From CAYPPG01 sp964412555 (GTDB lineage Bacteria > Hinthialibacterota > Hinthialibacteria > Hinthialibacterales > Hinthialibacteraceae): a stretch of 24,567 nt of DNA. Shown one piece after another: positions 1-7,714 of this stretch. Positions within the stretch are counted from its first letter, which is position 1, and each line of letters opens with the position of its first letter. Under the pieces are notes generated by a model. It saw only the letters and a list, made by a program, of their open reading frames with translations, was not told where the DNA came from and ran no database searches. The position numbers and the translations under genes are program-made. The stretch spans positions 1 to 24,567 of the forward strand of contig CAYPPG010000087.1 in the NCBI GenBank assembly GCA_964412555.1. The letters are read 5' to 3'.

Positions 1-2
1 CA

Positions 3-89
3 ACTAAATTAGGAACACAAGCCAAACGGATGAAAGCCGCATGGGATAATAACTACCTTCTTCACTTGTTAAATCAGAAAGGTGGTTAA
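3..89 (+). CDS. C-terminal end of an unidentified protein (5' truncated by window edge)
   Basis: An open frame enters from the left edge and gives 28 residues ending at TAA 87-89. The visible tail contains AAWDNNYLLHLLNQKGG. It is too short to assign. It lies directly before an AbiEii-like frame, so an antitoxin or another part of that toxin locus is possible, but nothing in the residues proves it. Confidence 0.35.
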   Translation, partial: TKLGTQAKRMKAAWDNNYLLHLLNQKGG

Positions 90-148
90 TTTCATGCGAT
101 TGCCCTGCCCACAAACCGGATGCCACGTTTCCTTCCCTTAAACTCACC

Positions 149-637
149 ATGGGTTATGCCTACAAAGGATCGAACGAACATAAACGTCTACTAAATGGAA
201 AAGCCGTTAAAACTATTCCGATAGATTATAGTTTCAATGAAATCACTAGGAAAATTGAACGAGCTCAAATATCCGATGGGAAATACATATCAGTTTATAG
301 CCTTATCGATTTGATCGCGGAAAAATATCGGGCCATTTTACAACAGAAGGGAAGAAATAGAGCGAGAAGACAAGATGCGTTCGATTTGTTTTATCTATTC
401 AAAATGAAATCCAGTTTAACCAAGAAAGACAAAAAAGAAATATTGAATACCCTTATCCTGAAATCAGAATCTCGAGGATTATTCATAGATTGCTCTTCTA
501 TCGACAGTAAAGAAATCGAGGTAAGAAGCAAAAGTGAATACCATCAATTAAAACAGGAAGTAGAAGGCGAACTACCACCCTTTGATGAAACGTTTTCCCG
601 AATTAAGTCATTCTGCAAATCTTTGCCTTGGGAATAA
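149..637 (+). CDS. AbiEii/AbiGii-type nucleotidyltransferase toxin, N-terminally truncated
   Basis: The product resembles the C-terminal half of the AbiEii (DUF1814) nucleotidyltransferase toxins of type IV toxin-antitoxin systems. Recognisable family features are a GYAYKGS segment, a PIDYSFNEI strand, VYSLIDLIAEKYRAIL followed by the RQDAFDLFYLF block, and a C-terminal LPPFDETFSRIKSF...LPW. Full family members are usually about 230-300 residues with an N-terminal GG-T-L...R-S-x-D-I-D catalytic region. That region is absent here. The same frame stays open and protein-like back to position 53 (SCDCPAHKPDATFP), but two stops at 47-52 and the lack of ATG, GTG or TTG between 53 and 149 block extension. 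The ATG at 149 has no good ribosome binding site and lies inside the homologous region. I infer a decayed gene that cannot transfer nucleotides. Family assignment is fairly sure from the motifs; activity is unlikely. Confidence 0.6.
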   Translation: MGYAYKGSNEHKRLLNGKAVKTIPIDYSFNEITRKIERAQISDGKYISVYSLIDLIAEKYRAILQQKGRNRARRQDAFDLFYLFKMKSSLTKKDKKEILNTLILKSESRGLFIDCSSIDSKEIEVRSKSEYHQLKQEVEGELPPFDETFSRIKSFCKSLPWE

Positions 638-763
638 AGGTCGTTGATCGTTCCCACAAACACGAATTCACCAACCTTGAATTCTTTTGATTTATCAGCT
701 CGTTGAAAAAATCCCAAAAGAAAGAATAATAAATTTACCCGAACCACGCGTAAAGGAGCCGTC

Positions 764-1642
764 ATGAAACGAATTGGATTTGTCGGATTGGGCACAATGG
801 GGTTGCATATGGCGCGAAACCTCATGAAAGCCAACTTTGATCTCTATGTGTTCAATCGCACGAAAGAAAAATCAAAATCTCTCGAACAAGAAGGATCGGT
901 CGTCTGTAATTCGCCGGCAGAAGTCGGTGAAAAAAGCGAACTGGTTGTCACCTGTGTATCCGACGCTCCGGATGTCGAAAAGGTTATCATGGAACAAAAC
1001 GGTGTCGCTTCCGCGATGTCGCCAGGGGATACAATCGTCGATTGCAGCACGAGTTCTGCCGGTTTAGCTCGCAGTATGTACGACACCTTGAAGAAACGCG
1101 GGATCGGCATCCTCGACGCCCCGATCAGCGGTGGACCGGAAGGGGCGAAACAAGGTACCCTAGCCATCATGATAGGAGGAGATGAAGATGTATTTGAACG
1201 TTCTCTTCCTGTTCTACAAGCGATGGGGAAAACGATTACACTGGTCGGTCCCGCCGGGGCCGGTCAATTGACAAAAGCGGTCAATCAAATTCTGACCGGT
1301 ATGCACATGGAAGCCGTGGCGGAAGGGATCGCTTTGGCCAAAAAGAGTGGAATCGATCCGAATAAAGTATTACAGGCGATTTCGGGCGGCGCAGCGGGCT
1401 CCTGGGTACTCGATATGCGGGGGCCACTCATGTTGAAGGAAGAATTTACTCCGGCGAATTTCACTCTCCAACTTCATGCGAAGGATCTTCGCCTTGCTCT
1501 TGAAGCCGCCAAGGATTGCGATGCAAGCATACCGTTGGCTGAGAAAGTTCATGAGTTTTTGCAAACACTGGTGGATCGTGGATACGGTGCTCTCGACCAT
1601 TCGGGGCTTTATCTGTATTCCAAAGAGAATAATCAAATATAG
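764..1642 (+). CDS. NAD(P)-dependent beta-hydroxyacid dehydrogenase (3-hydroxyisobutyrate dehydrogenase family)
   Basis: A cytosolic oxidoreductase of the 6-phosphogluconate/3-hydroxyisobutyrate dehydrogenase superfamily, 292 residues, the usual length. The N-terminal Rossmann domain opens with IGFVGLGTMGLHMARNL, the dinucleotide GxGxxG motif, followed by VFNRTKEK, which hints at NADP preference through the Arg after the second strand. The substrate-binding signature is DAPISGGPEGAKQGTLAI around residue 120. The predicted catalytic lysine is in GAGQLTKAVNQIL near residue 170. The all-helical C-terminal domain completes the fold. The start is well supported: AAGGAG lies 7 bases before ATG 764. 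The exact substrate (3-hydroxyisobutyrate, tartronate semialdehyde, glyoxylate or succinic semialdehyde) cannot be read from the sequence. Neighbours give no pathway context, so I assign only the family. Confidence 0.9.
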   Translation: MKRIGFVGLGTMGLHMARNLMKANFDLYVFNRTKEKSKSLEQEGSVVCNSPAEVGEKSELVVTCVSDAPDVEKVIMEQNGVASAMSPGDTIVDCSTSSAGLARSMYDTLKKRGIGILDAPISGGPEGAKQGTLAIMIGGDEDVFERSLPVLQAMGKTITLVGPAGAGQLTKAVNQILTGMHMEAVAEGIALAKKSGIDPNKVLQAISGGAAGSWVLDMRGPLMLKEEFTPANFTLQLHAKDLRLALEAAKDCDASIPLAEKVHEFLQTLVDRGYGALDHSGLYLYSKENNQI

Positions 1643-1678
1643 CGATTCGCAAACAAGATAATGCACGCGGTATAAGAT

Positions 1679-1695
1679 GCGGGCAGGATGCCCGC
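1679..1695. repeat. Short GC-rich intergenic hairpin
   Basis: A perfect 6-bp stem, GCGGGC at 1679-1684 and GCCCGC at 1690-1695, with a 5-base loop, sits just before the DNA methyltransferase gene. It has the same 6-5-6 architecture as the hairpin at 7717-7733, so it probably belongs to one dispersed intergenic repeat family. It lacks a following T-run and so is not a classical terminator. Confidence 0.6.
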
Positions 1696-1710
1696 GCTCC
1701 GGTTTGTGGG

Positions 1711-2700
1711 ATGAAATTACAGTTGAACTTACAACCTTGGATCAATCAAATTCATTGCGGGGATGCATTGGAAGTCATGCAACAATTTCCGGATGGCGTC
1801 ATTGATCTCATCGTTACTTCACCGCCTTATTGGACAGCAGTTGTCTATGATCAAGAAACGGATCAGAATTCGGGTTCTTACGAAAACTATCTGAAATCGT
1901 TATTGAAAGTCTGGAAAGAATGCTCTCGCGTTTTACGGCCGAACGGGAAAATGGCAATCAATACCCCGATCATGCCAATCCCCAAACGAATCATCAATGA
2001 TCAGCATACCCGCCACCTCAAAAACATAAACAACGATATCGAGTTCACCATACTCTCCGAAACCGATTTTTTGCGTTATAGCCTATACATTTGGCAAAAA
2101 CAAACATCAAAATTGATGTTCGGCAGTTACCCCTATCCTGGAAATATCTTGGAAAACAACACCATTGAATTTATCAATGTGTTTGTCAAACCGGGTTCCC
2201 CCCCCAAATTTTCCTCTCCTATCAAAGAAGCCAACCAATTATCCCGAGCAGAATGGATCGATCTCACGCAACAAGTTTGGTTCATGTATCCGGAAGACGT
2301 GAAGCGAGGGAACAAGCATCCAGCTCCTTTCCCCCTTAAACTTCCTGGACGTTTAATTCGTTTATTTACATTTGGGGCTACAGATGATTTTCACGGAGAA
2401 ATTGTACTTGATCCGTTCTGCGGCACAGGGACAACTTGCGTTGCAGCGAAAATGATGGGACGCCGATACATTGGCATCGACATTAGTGAATACTATATCG
2501 AGATCGCGAGAAGCCGCCTTGATACGGAAAATCAAAACAATTTCATTCTCTCTGTCGGACGCCCAAAATATGCAGGGAAACAAGAACTGCTCAGCCTGGA
2601 TGTTGGTACAAGCGGGAAAACCGCTGAGAATCAACACAAACGGAAAACCTACGGCCGAAAAATAAGTCCCAAAGAAATACAACAATTAAAAAATGTATGA
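1711..2700 (+). CDS. Site-specific DNA methyltransferase, beta class (N4-cytosine or N6-adenine)
   Basis: Transfers methyl from S-adenosylmethionine to an exocyclic amino group of a DNA base. The order of motifs defines the beta class: catalytic motif IV TSPPYW at residues 36-41 comes before the SAM-binding motif I, DPFCGTGTT at 234-242, followed by RRYIGIDISEYYIEIARSRL. The S-P-P-Y form is commonest in N4-cytosine enzymes, but N6-adenine members with SPPY exist, so the base is uncertain. The region between holds a variable stretch that would read the target site. It is 329 residues, a normal length. The start has only a weak ribosome binding site, but the family-typical QIHCGDALEVMQQFPDG begins soon after. 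No endonuclease gene adjoins it on either side, so it looks solitary and may serve regulation or protection. Confidence 0.88.
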   Translation: MKLQLNLQPWINQIHCGDALEVMQQFPDGVIDLIVTSPPYWTAVVYDQETDQNSGSYENYLKSLLKVWKECSRVLRPNGKMAINTPIMPIPKRIINDQHTRHLKNINNDIEFTILSETDFLRYSLYIWQKQTSKLMFGSYPYPGNILENNTIEFINVFVKPGSPPKFSSPIKEANQLSRAEWIDLTQQVWFMYPEDVKRGNKHPAPFPLKLPGRLIRLFTFGATDDFHGEIVLDPFCGTGTTCVAAKMMGRRYIGIDISEYYIEIARSRLDTENQNNFILSVGRPKYAGKQELLSLDVGTSGKTAENQHKRKTYGRKISPKEIQQLKNV

Positions 2701-2951
2701 TTGATTTCTTTGTTTCTTTGATGAATATTTTCGACACTTTTCTTCGATCCAGACGATTCCAAAATACGGAAGAAACCGATGAAAACTTCTCCCTCAGTCG
2801 ATTCCCCTGGATATTCAATGATTCCTTTTTAGAATGTTCTCCATAATCATACTGCCAAATACGAAAATATAGTGATATGGAATTGGGAGAATCCATGAAA
2901 TGAACCTGTACGGATTCATACCAAAGATGAAATAAAAAGGTCGTTATACTA

Positions 2952-4331
2952 ATGCTCTTGTCTGTTATCATCCCCGTGTACAATGAAATCAACACGATTG
3001 AAGAAATCATCCGCCGCGTCGAAGCGACTCCGCATGAAACAGATATTATCGTTGTCGATGACGGTTCATCCGATGGAACAACGGATATCTTAAAGGAACT
3101 CCGCATAAAAAAATCCCATCTGACCATCATTTTCAAGGAAAATAACGAAGGGAAAGGAGCCGCCATTCGTGAAGCGGTTCCCTTCGTCAAGGGTGACTTT
3201 GTCGTCATTCAAGATGCGGATTTGGAATATTTCCCAGAAGAATATGACCGCATGATCGAGGTTCTAGAATCGAACAAAGCGGATGTCGTCTTTGGCACTC
3301 GTTTTCTCGGTCCCCATCGGGTTCATCTTTTCACTCATTATATGGCCAACAAAATTTTAACCATGCTGTGCAACATTTTGTTCAATACGATCCTTTCCGA
3401 CATGGCCACGGGATACAAAATGTTTCGGGCGGAAATATTCCAATCTCTTCCGTTGCGCGCGAATGGCTTCGGTTTTGACGCCGAAATCAGCGGCAGTGTT
3501 TTCCGGAAAAAATTACGAGTGTATGAAGTTCCAATCTCATATGATGGACGTTCCTATGAAGACGGGAAGAAAATACGCTGGATCGATGCGTTTATCATGT
3601 TGTTTTGGTTGTTGCGAAGCCGGGTCACTACCCTCGATATTGGGGAAGAAACCCTTTTCCGGCTTTCGTCCGTAAATAAATATTACGCAATTTTTTACAA
3701 ACGGATTGCACCAAAAATTGGGGAGCGGGTTTTGGAAATCGGATCCGGAAATGGGAATTTTACCCGATTCCTAATGGGGAAGAAACTCGTTGTCGCAACC
3801 GATTATTCTCAAAATCATTTGCATACGATTCGCCGCCGCTTTGTCCGGAGCGACCGATTCCGAATTCACAGTTTCGATGCGACAAAGCCACCCTCGGAAG
3901 AATTGGTTAATCATAAAATTGATACCGTCATCTGCTTGAATGTATTGGAACATATCGAAGACGACTTAAACGCTCTGCGGAACTTGCGAGCATTGCTGGT
4001 ACCGGGCGGGAAATTGATCCTTCTCGTTCCGAGTATCAAAGCGTTGTATGGCAGTTTGGATATCGGGCTGGAGCATTACCGCCGATACTCCCGTAAAGAA
4101 TTGCTGGCCCGGGTGCAAGAAGCCGGATTTGAGGTGGAGGAATCGTTCTTTTTCAATATGTGGGGGGTGCCGGGATGGTTTGTCAATAGTGTAATTCTTC
4201 GCCGAAAAGTATTACCAAAATTTCAACTCTATTTCTTCACTCTTTTTCATCCCTTGGTCAAGTTGGAACGCTTTTTCAAAACTCCTTTCGGATTATCTGT
4301 AATTGTTGTCGCCCGTAATCCCGAACAATAG
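2952..4331 (+). CDS. Glycosyltransferase family 2 fused to SAM-dependent methyltransferase
   Basis: A two-domain protein of 459 residues. Residues 1 to about 235 are a GT-A family 2 glycosyltransferase like dolichol-phosphate mannosyltransferase/DPG synthases: LLSVIIPVYNEINTIEE, VVDDGSSDGT (34-43), NEGKGAAIREA and the nucleotide-sugar/metal motif QDADLEYFPEE (87-97). Residues about 245-455 are a class I methyltransferase with VLEIGSGNGNF at 260-270 and a LNVLEHIEDD post-I segment near 329-338. The fusion suggests transfer of a sugar to a lipid carrier or polymer, with methylation of the same product. No transmembrane GtrA-type domain is present, but the tail (residues about 400-430) has hydrophobic patches that may touch the membrane. 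The start is ATG 2952 with AAAAAGG about 10 bases upstream. The acceptor is unknown. Domain calls are confident; the physiological role is not. Confidence 0.88.
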   Translation: MLLSVIIPVYNEINTIEEIIRRVEATPHETDIIVVDDGSSDGTTDILKELRIKKSHLTIIFKENNEGKGAAIREAVPFVKGDFVVIQDADLEYFPEEYDRMIEVLESNKADVVFGTRFLGPHRVHLFTHYMANKILTMLCNILFNTILSDMATGYKMFRAEIFQSLPLRANGFGFDAEISGSVFRKKLRVYEVPISYDGRSYEDGKKIRWIDAFIMLFWLLRSRVTTLDIGEETLFRLSSVNKYYAIFYKRIAPKIGERVLEIGSGNGNFTRFLMGKKLVVATDYSQNHLHTIRRRFVRSDRFRIHSFDATKPPSEELVNHKIDTVICLNVLEHIEDDLNALRNLRALLVPGGKLILLVPSIKALYGSLDIGLEHYRRYSRKELLARVQEAGFEVEESFFFNMWGVPGWFVNSVILRRKVLPKFQLYFFTLFHPLVKLERFFKTPFGLSVIVVARNPEQ

Positions 4332-4395
4332 AACATCCTATTTCACTTGCCCCTCTGTATGCTCGAAGTTACAATTAGCCTAATAACAATAAGAA

Positions 4396-4402
4396 AGAGG
4401 AG
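4396..4402 (+). promoter_or_regulatory. Strong ribosome binding site for the 29-residue gene
   Basis: AGAGGAG lies 6 bases before ATG 4409. It is one of the best Shine-Dalgarno matches in the window and supports translation of the very small downstream frame. Confidence 0.7.
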
Positions 4403-4408
4403 AATGCA

Positions 4409-4498
4409 ATGGCAAAAGGTAAAAACAAAAAAGCCCATAAACTGCGGTGGAAAAGTAAAAAAGCCCAACATCGCTCCCGTCCTAACAAAGGTCATTAA
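4409..4498 (+). CDS. 29-residue highly basic peptide, possibly ribosome-associated
   Basis: A frame of 29 codons starting MAKGKNKKAHKLRW and ending HRSRPNKGH, with 14 Lys/Arg and 4 His and no acidic residue. A strong AGAGGAG ribosome binding site at ideal spacing argues that it is real. Composition and the KKAxHRSRPN tail resemble the tiny basic ribosome-associated peptides of bacteria (Thx/bL37-like small proteins), a comparison from memory and not proven. Such peptides would bind rRNA in the cytosol. It lies 77 bases after the glycosyltransferase fusion and may be cotranscribed or have its own promoter. It could instead be a nucleic-acid-binding or antimicrobial peptide. It is below most gene-finder cut-offs. 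Confidence 0.65.
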   Translation: MAKGKNKKAHKLRWKSKKAQHRSRPNKGH

Positions 4499-4545
4499 TT
4501 CCATCCCTTCGGTCATATAATTGTAGAGTAAAAAGGTACATAAAT

Positions 4546-4565
4546 ACAATCGAATAATTGATTGT
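4546..4565. repeat. Small inverted repeat upstream of unknown gene
   Basis: ACAATC (4546-4551) and GATTGT (4560-4565) form a perfect 6-bp inverted repeat with an 8-base AT-rich spacer. GATTGT recurs at 4575-4580. It lies about 60 bases before the TATAAT at 4625 and could be a regulator site or chance in AT-rich DNA. Confidence 0.25.
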
Positions 4566-4601
4566 GTTTTGGTCGATTGTTAAAAAAGAATAAATACATT
4601 C

Positions 4602-4630
4602 TTTTCCGAATCAGTAAAAGATGTTATAAT
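4602..4630 (+). promoter_or_regulatory. Possible sigma-70 promoter for the 4683 gene
   Basis: A perfect -10 TATAAT stands at 4625-4630. The -35 position (4602-4607) reads TTTTCC, a poor match. Transcription would begin near 4637, which would leave no leader for a TTG start at 4635 and therefore favours the ATG at 4683. Confidence 0.4.
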
Positions 4631-4682
4631 ATCTTTGAATGTTTATGGATTCTATAATCTCCTTCTAAGAAACCGATGTATC

Positions 4683-5393
4683 ATGAATCATGATTTTAAA
4701 CATGACCGGAGAGTGGGTGGGATCAAAGCCAAACGCTTGTTGGAACTAGGTGAAGATCAGTCCAATTTGAGCAAAGAACAGCTGGAAGATATCTCCGTCA
4801 TATTAGTAATTTCTCCCTGGCATAACCGAATCATTTCTGTACTCAAAACCATATTGTCCCGTACCGGCAAAAAACTGGCCTTAACGGGTGTGGATCTGTA
4901 TCGCAAAGCATTATCCCGAATCGAGGGGGATCTAGCAAATCGCGTTGTAGCATTGGTGATTACAGATAAGCCGGACGACTGCAATGCTCCCGCCCGCGGT
5001 GACAAGCCCCTTTGGCAAGAAACCATTATTTCATGCCAGCAAAAATACTTACAGCAATTTGAGAAAGAAATTAACGATAATATATTCCCTCCCTTTTTGA
5101 CCGTTGTGACCTTGTTCAAATCACAGCGTGGAAAAATGGAACGAGATGAAATTCAAAAGCTTGAAAAAGATTTTGAAGAATTCAGAAAAGAGAACCAGTT
5201 CAAACAAGTAAATTGTAAAAATGAAGAAGAAATGAATGATGTAATGGACCGAGAAATCGTCAGCATGGTTCTCAAGCGTCAACGTCAACGTGAAAAACTA
5301 AAAAAATTCGAGCGGACTCGTGCTCAAAAAATTGCCAAAGCCAAAAACGTCACTAAAAGCGCCTATCAGAAAAACATATACAAAAAAGAATAA
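4683..5393 (+). CDS. Hypothetical protein, basic coiled-coil C-terminus
   Basis: I do not recognise this family. The chosen ATG 4683 gives 236 residues. A TTG at 4635 would add 16, but it would fall at the predicted transcription start. The first half contains beta-strand-like hydrophobic runs, ISVILVISPWHNRIISVL and RVVALVITDKP, compatible with an alpha/beta domain. Residues from about 150 become strongly charged and helical (DEIQKLEKDFEEFRKEN, LKRQRQREKLKKFERTR) and end in a Lys-rich tail. This could be a coiled coil that binds nucleic acid or the ribosome. No signal peptide or membrane segment is visible. It stands alone between the 29-residue gene and the sugar cassette. No function is proposed. 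Confidence 0.65.
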   Translation: MNHDFKHDRRVGGIKAKRLLELGEDQSNLSKEQLEDISVILVISPWHNRIISVLKTILSRTGKKLALTGVDLYRKALSRIEGDLANRVVALVITDKPDDCNAPARGDKPLWQETIISCQQKYLQQFEKEINDNIFPPFLTVVTLFKSQRGKMERDEIQKLEKDFEEFRKENQFKQVNCKNEEEMNDVMDREIVSMVLKRQRQREKLKKFERTRAQKIAKAKNVTKSAYQKNIYKKE

Positions 5394-5605
5394 TACAAAA
5401 TGAGCAGAGTAAAGTCCTCCATCTACTTCACAAGGCAGACGGGGGTACTGGCTCTATCCATGGTTTTATTTCAAGTAACAAGAACCTCTCCAACAACACT
5501 GTACATCCCTCTGTCTTTAGCGCTACCATACTTTCATAACCAGTGCTTTAATGCATAGAGAACACGATTGATGTTTACTATTTCTCGAACCTTTGGAGGA
5601 AAGAA

Positions 5606-6715
5606 ATGGCTTCGAAAGACGAAATGAAACAACTATTACAACGACCAATCTATTTGGCCCCAAATACCTATCTTCATTTTTACAATGGTGGAAAACTTCG
5701 AGCGAAATTCATGGGAGAACCGGATCCGAAGGACGATTACCGTTCCGAAGAATGGATATTCTCCACGAACAGGGCGATTACGCCGGGCCGCGAGAATCCG
5801 CCTGACAAAGGGTATAGCAAAGTCGAACTTCCCAGCGGGGAAATCATTCTCCTACAGGACATACTCAAAGCGTTTCCAAATGAGACACTGGGAGAAAAAC
5901 ATTACGAAAAATACGGTCCGAATCTCGGTGTGCTGCTGAAAATTTTCGATGTCGGTGACAATGCGCACATTCCCGTCCACTGGCATCCTTCCCCTCAATT
6001 TTCGCAAAAACACCTCGACAGTTCCTTTGGTAAAAACGAAGCGTGGGTTGTCATTGATACACGTCCGGATGCAAAAGCCTGGGTCGGTTTCAAGGAAGAC
6101 ATCGAAGTAAAAGATTTCAAAAAGTGGATGGAGGCGCAGGATGTGGAAACGATGCGTAAACATATGCATGTTCTCGAACCCAATCCACGCGATGTCATCT
6201 ATCTGACCGACGGCTGGGTTCACTCGCTTGGCGCCGGTCTTTGCATTCTCGAACCTCAGGAACCAAGTGATTGGAATATACTGGCCGAATGGGAAGGCTA
6301 TCCGTATGAAAAAGAAGACGGCGCCTGCGGTTTGGATTGGGATACTGCTCTTGAAGCCGCCCGTTTTGAAGCCATGCCGGAAGACTATCTCAACAACACG
6401 GTTAAGCGAACACCGAAAATCATTCGCCAACAAAACGGCAGTGTGGAAGAACAATTGGTTCCGGATGAAGCCAAAACATTCTTCTGGATTTCACGTTATA
6501 TTATTGATAGTGAAATCGATGTTCCCGATGGGCTTGGTTTCCATTGCCTGGTTCCGACGCAAGGCCAAGGAATCATTCGCGGACCATTTGGGGATGTAGA
6601 AATCCGGAAAAGCAAATCGGTATTTATTCCGACCACTTTACCGGGATACAAGATCATTAATACCGGTCAGGAAAAGCTCGAAGTCATCAGTTGTCTGCCA
6701 CCGGAACTAGCGTAA
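5606..6715 (+). CDS. Class I mannose-6-phosphate-isomerase-like cupin
   Basis: Resembles type I phosphomannose isomerase, the zinc cupin that interconverts mannose-6-phosphate and fructose-6-phosphate. Visible family marks are RSEEWIFS (46-53, compare aESWeiS), HIPVHWHPSPQ (121-131), GKNEAWVVID (142-151, metal Glu 145) and GWVHSLGAG (203-211, metal His 206). In classical enzymes the first metal site reads Q-V-H-P. Here it is H-W-H-P (H125, H127), a Gln-to-His change. The length of 369 residues is slightly above the bacterial short form. The start at ATG 5606 is set by GGAGGA at 5595-5600. It heads a three-gene same-strand cassette with a TIM-barrel sugar isomerase and a zinc dehydrogenase. 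The substrate may be a sugar other than mannose-6-phosphate. Family call is good; substrate is uncertain. Confidence 0.82.
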   Translation: MASKDEMKQLLQRPIYLAPNTYLHFYNGGKLRAKFMGEPDPKDDYRSEEWIFSTNRAITPGRENPPDKGYSKVELPSGEIILLQDILKAFPNETLGEKHYEKYGPNLGVLLKIFDVGDNAHIPVHWHPSPQFSQKHLDSSFGKNEAWVVIDTRPDAKAWVGFKEDIEVKDFKKWMEAQDVETMRKHMHVLEPNPRDVIYLTDGWVHSLGAGLCILEPQEPSDWNILAEWEGYPYEKEDGACGLDWDTALEAARFEAMPEDYLNNTVKRTPKIIRQQNGSVEEQLVPDEAKTFFWISRYIIDSEIDVPDGLGFHCLVPTQGQGIIRGPFGDVEIRKSKSVFIPTTLPGYKIINTGQEKLEVISCLPPELA

Positions 6716-6734
6716 TTTACCTCGTAATAAAGGC

Positions 6735-6749
6735 CAGGCAATATGCCTG
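6735..6749. repeat. Short intergenic hairpin
   Basis: CAGGCA (6735-6740) and TGCCTG (6744-6749) pair perfectly around a 3-base loop in the gap between the first two sugar-cassette genes. A small relative of the hairpins at 1679 and 7717 is likely. No T-run follows. Confidence 0.45.
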
Positions 6750-6797
6750 CCCTTTCAAAAATATATAAATTCATATTTGGAGGAAAAAACAATCATC

Positions 6798-7706
6798 ATG
6801 GCAAAAAAATTATCGATTGGTTCATGGGCGTATTGCTTCGGTCCGTATGAATCGAATCCGATTCCGTTTGAAACCGTTGCAAAAACTCTCGGCGAATATG
6901 GCTTCGATGGTGTTGAGATCGGGGCATTCCGGCCACATTTACACCCGGATGATTACCCAATGAGAACGGACCGGCAAATCATCAAGAACCTCATCAAAGT
7001 GAACGGTCTCGAAGTCTCTGGTCTTGCCGCTGATTTTTGGGGTGATCCCGGTCCAGGTACCGATGAAGCACAACAGAATAATAAGTATTTCAACTTATTC
7101 AAGAAGAATCTACAACTCTGCCTCGACTTCGGTTCTCCCGGTATTCGTGTCGATACGGTCAACGGACCGGATGGAATCCCTGGTGTGGATCGTAAAACGG
7201 CTTGGGATCGAATTGTCAATGTGTGGCGCGAATGTGCGCAGATCGCACAAAACTATGGCGTAAAAATGGTCTGGGAATTCGAACCGGGTTTCATGTTCAA
7301 TAAACCCAGTGAAGTTGCGCAGCTGGTCGAGGATGTGAATCACCCGAATTTTAAAATCCTTTTTGATACCTGCCACGCCTATATGTGCGCCGTGGAAGGA
7401 GCACGACAGCCGGGCGCGAAAGAAACGTTACCCGGTGGAGTTGCAGAATTTGCCCGCATGTTGAAAGGCAAAATCGGCCATGTGCACTTGATCGATTCTG
7501 ACGGAAGCTTGCACGGTGGTGAAACGAGCACCCATCGTCCGTTCGGCGAAGGGAAAATCGATTTCGACGAAGCGCTTTCCGCTATCGTCCATGATGCCGG
7601 CTTTACCGGCGATTGGTTGACAATCGATTTGTGCTTCTGGCCCGAAGCGTGGGATGTAACTCGAAACGCGCAAGAATTCTTGAAACCGTATCTGGAAAAA
7701 TATTAA
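6798..7706 (+). CDS. Sugar phosphate isomerase/epimerase family protein (AP endonuclease 2-like TIM barrel)
   Basis: A 302-residue TIM-barrel metalloenzyme of the xylose isomerase-like superfamily, which isomerises or epimerises keto sugars or inosose. It opens with LSIGSWAYCFGPY, and GFDGVEIGAF is the conserved second strand. Likely metal and catalytic residues lie in VWEFEPGF (E160, E162), FDTCHAYM (D190, H193), GHVHLIDSDG (H228, H230) and the C-terminal DLCFWPEAW. ATG 6798 is chosen over the TTG at 6777 because the GGAGG that begins there is itself the ribosome binding site. It lies 82 bases after the isomerase-like cupin and before a zinc dehydrogenase, so the three probably process one sugar. 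The precise substrate cannot be read. Hydroxypyruvate isomerase, 3-keto-sugar epimerase and inosose enzymes are alternatives. Confidence 0.85.
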   Translation: MAKKLSIGSWAYCFGPYESNPIPFETVAKTLGEYGFDGVEIGAFRPHLHPDDYPMRTDRQIIKNLIKVNGLEVSGLAADFWGDPGPGTDEAQQNNKYFNLFKKNLQLCLDFGSPGIRVDTVNGPDGIPGVDRKTAWDRIVNVWRECAQIAQNYGVKMVWEFEPGFMFNKPSEVAQLVEDVNHPNFKILFDTCHAYMCAVEGARQPGAKETLPGGVAEFARMLKGKIGHVHLIDSDGSLHGGETSTHRPFGEGKIDFDEALSAIVHDAGFTGDWLTIDLCFWPEAWDVTRNAQEFLKPYLEKY

Positions 7707-7714
7707 ATATTGTA

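Noticed and set aside
2591..3208. 205-residue minus-strand frame
   Set aside because: Antisense across the ends of two motif-rich plus-strand genes and the gap between them. No recognisable domain.
5400..5558. 52-codon plus-strand frame after the unknown gene
   Set aside because: No ribosome binding site, odd composition, and lies in the leader region before the cupin gene.
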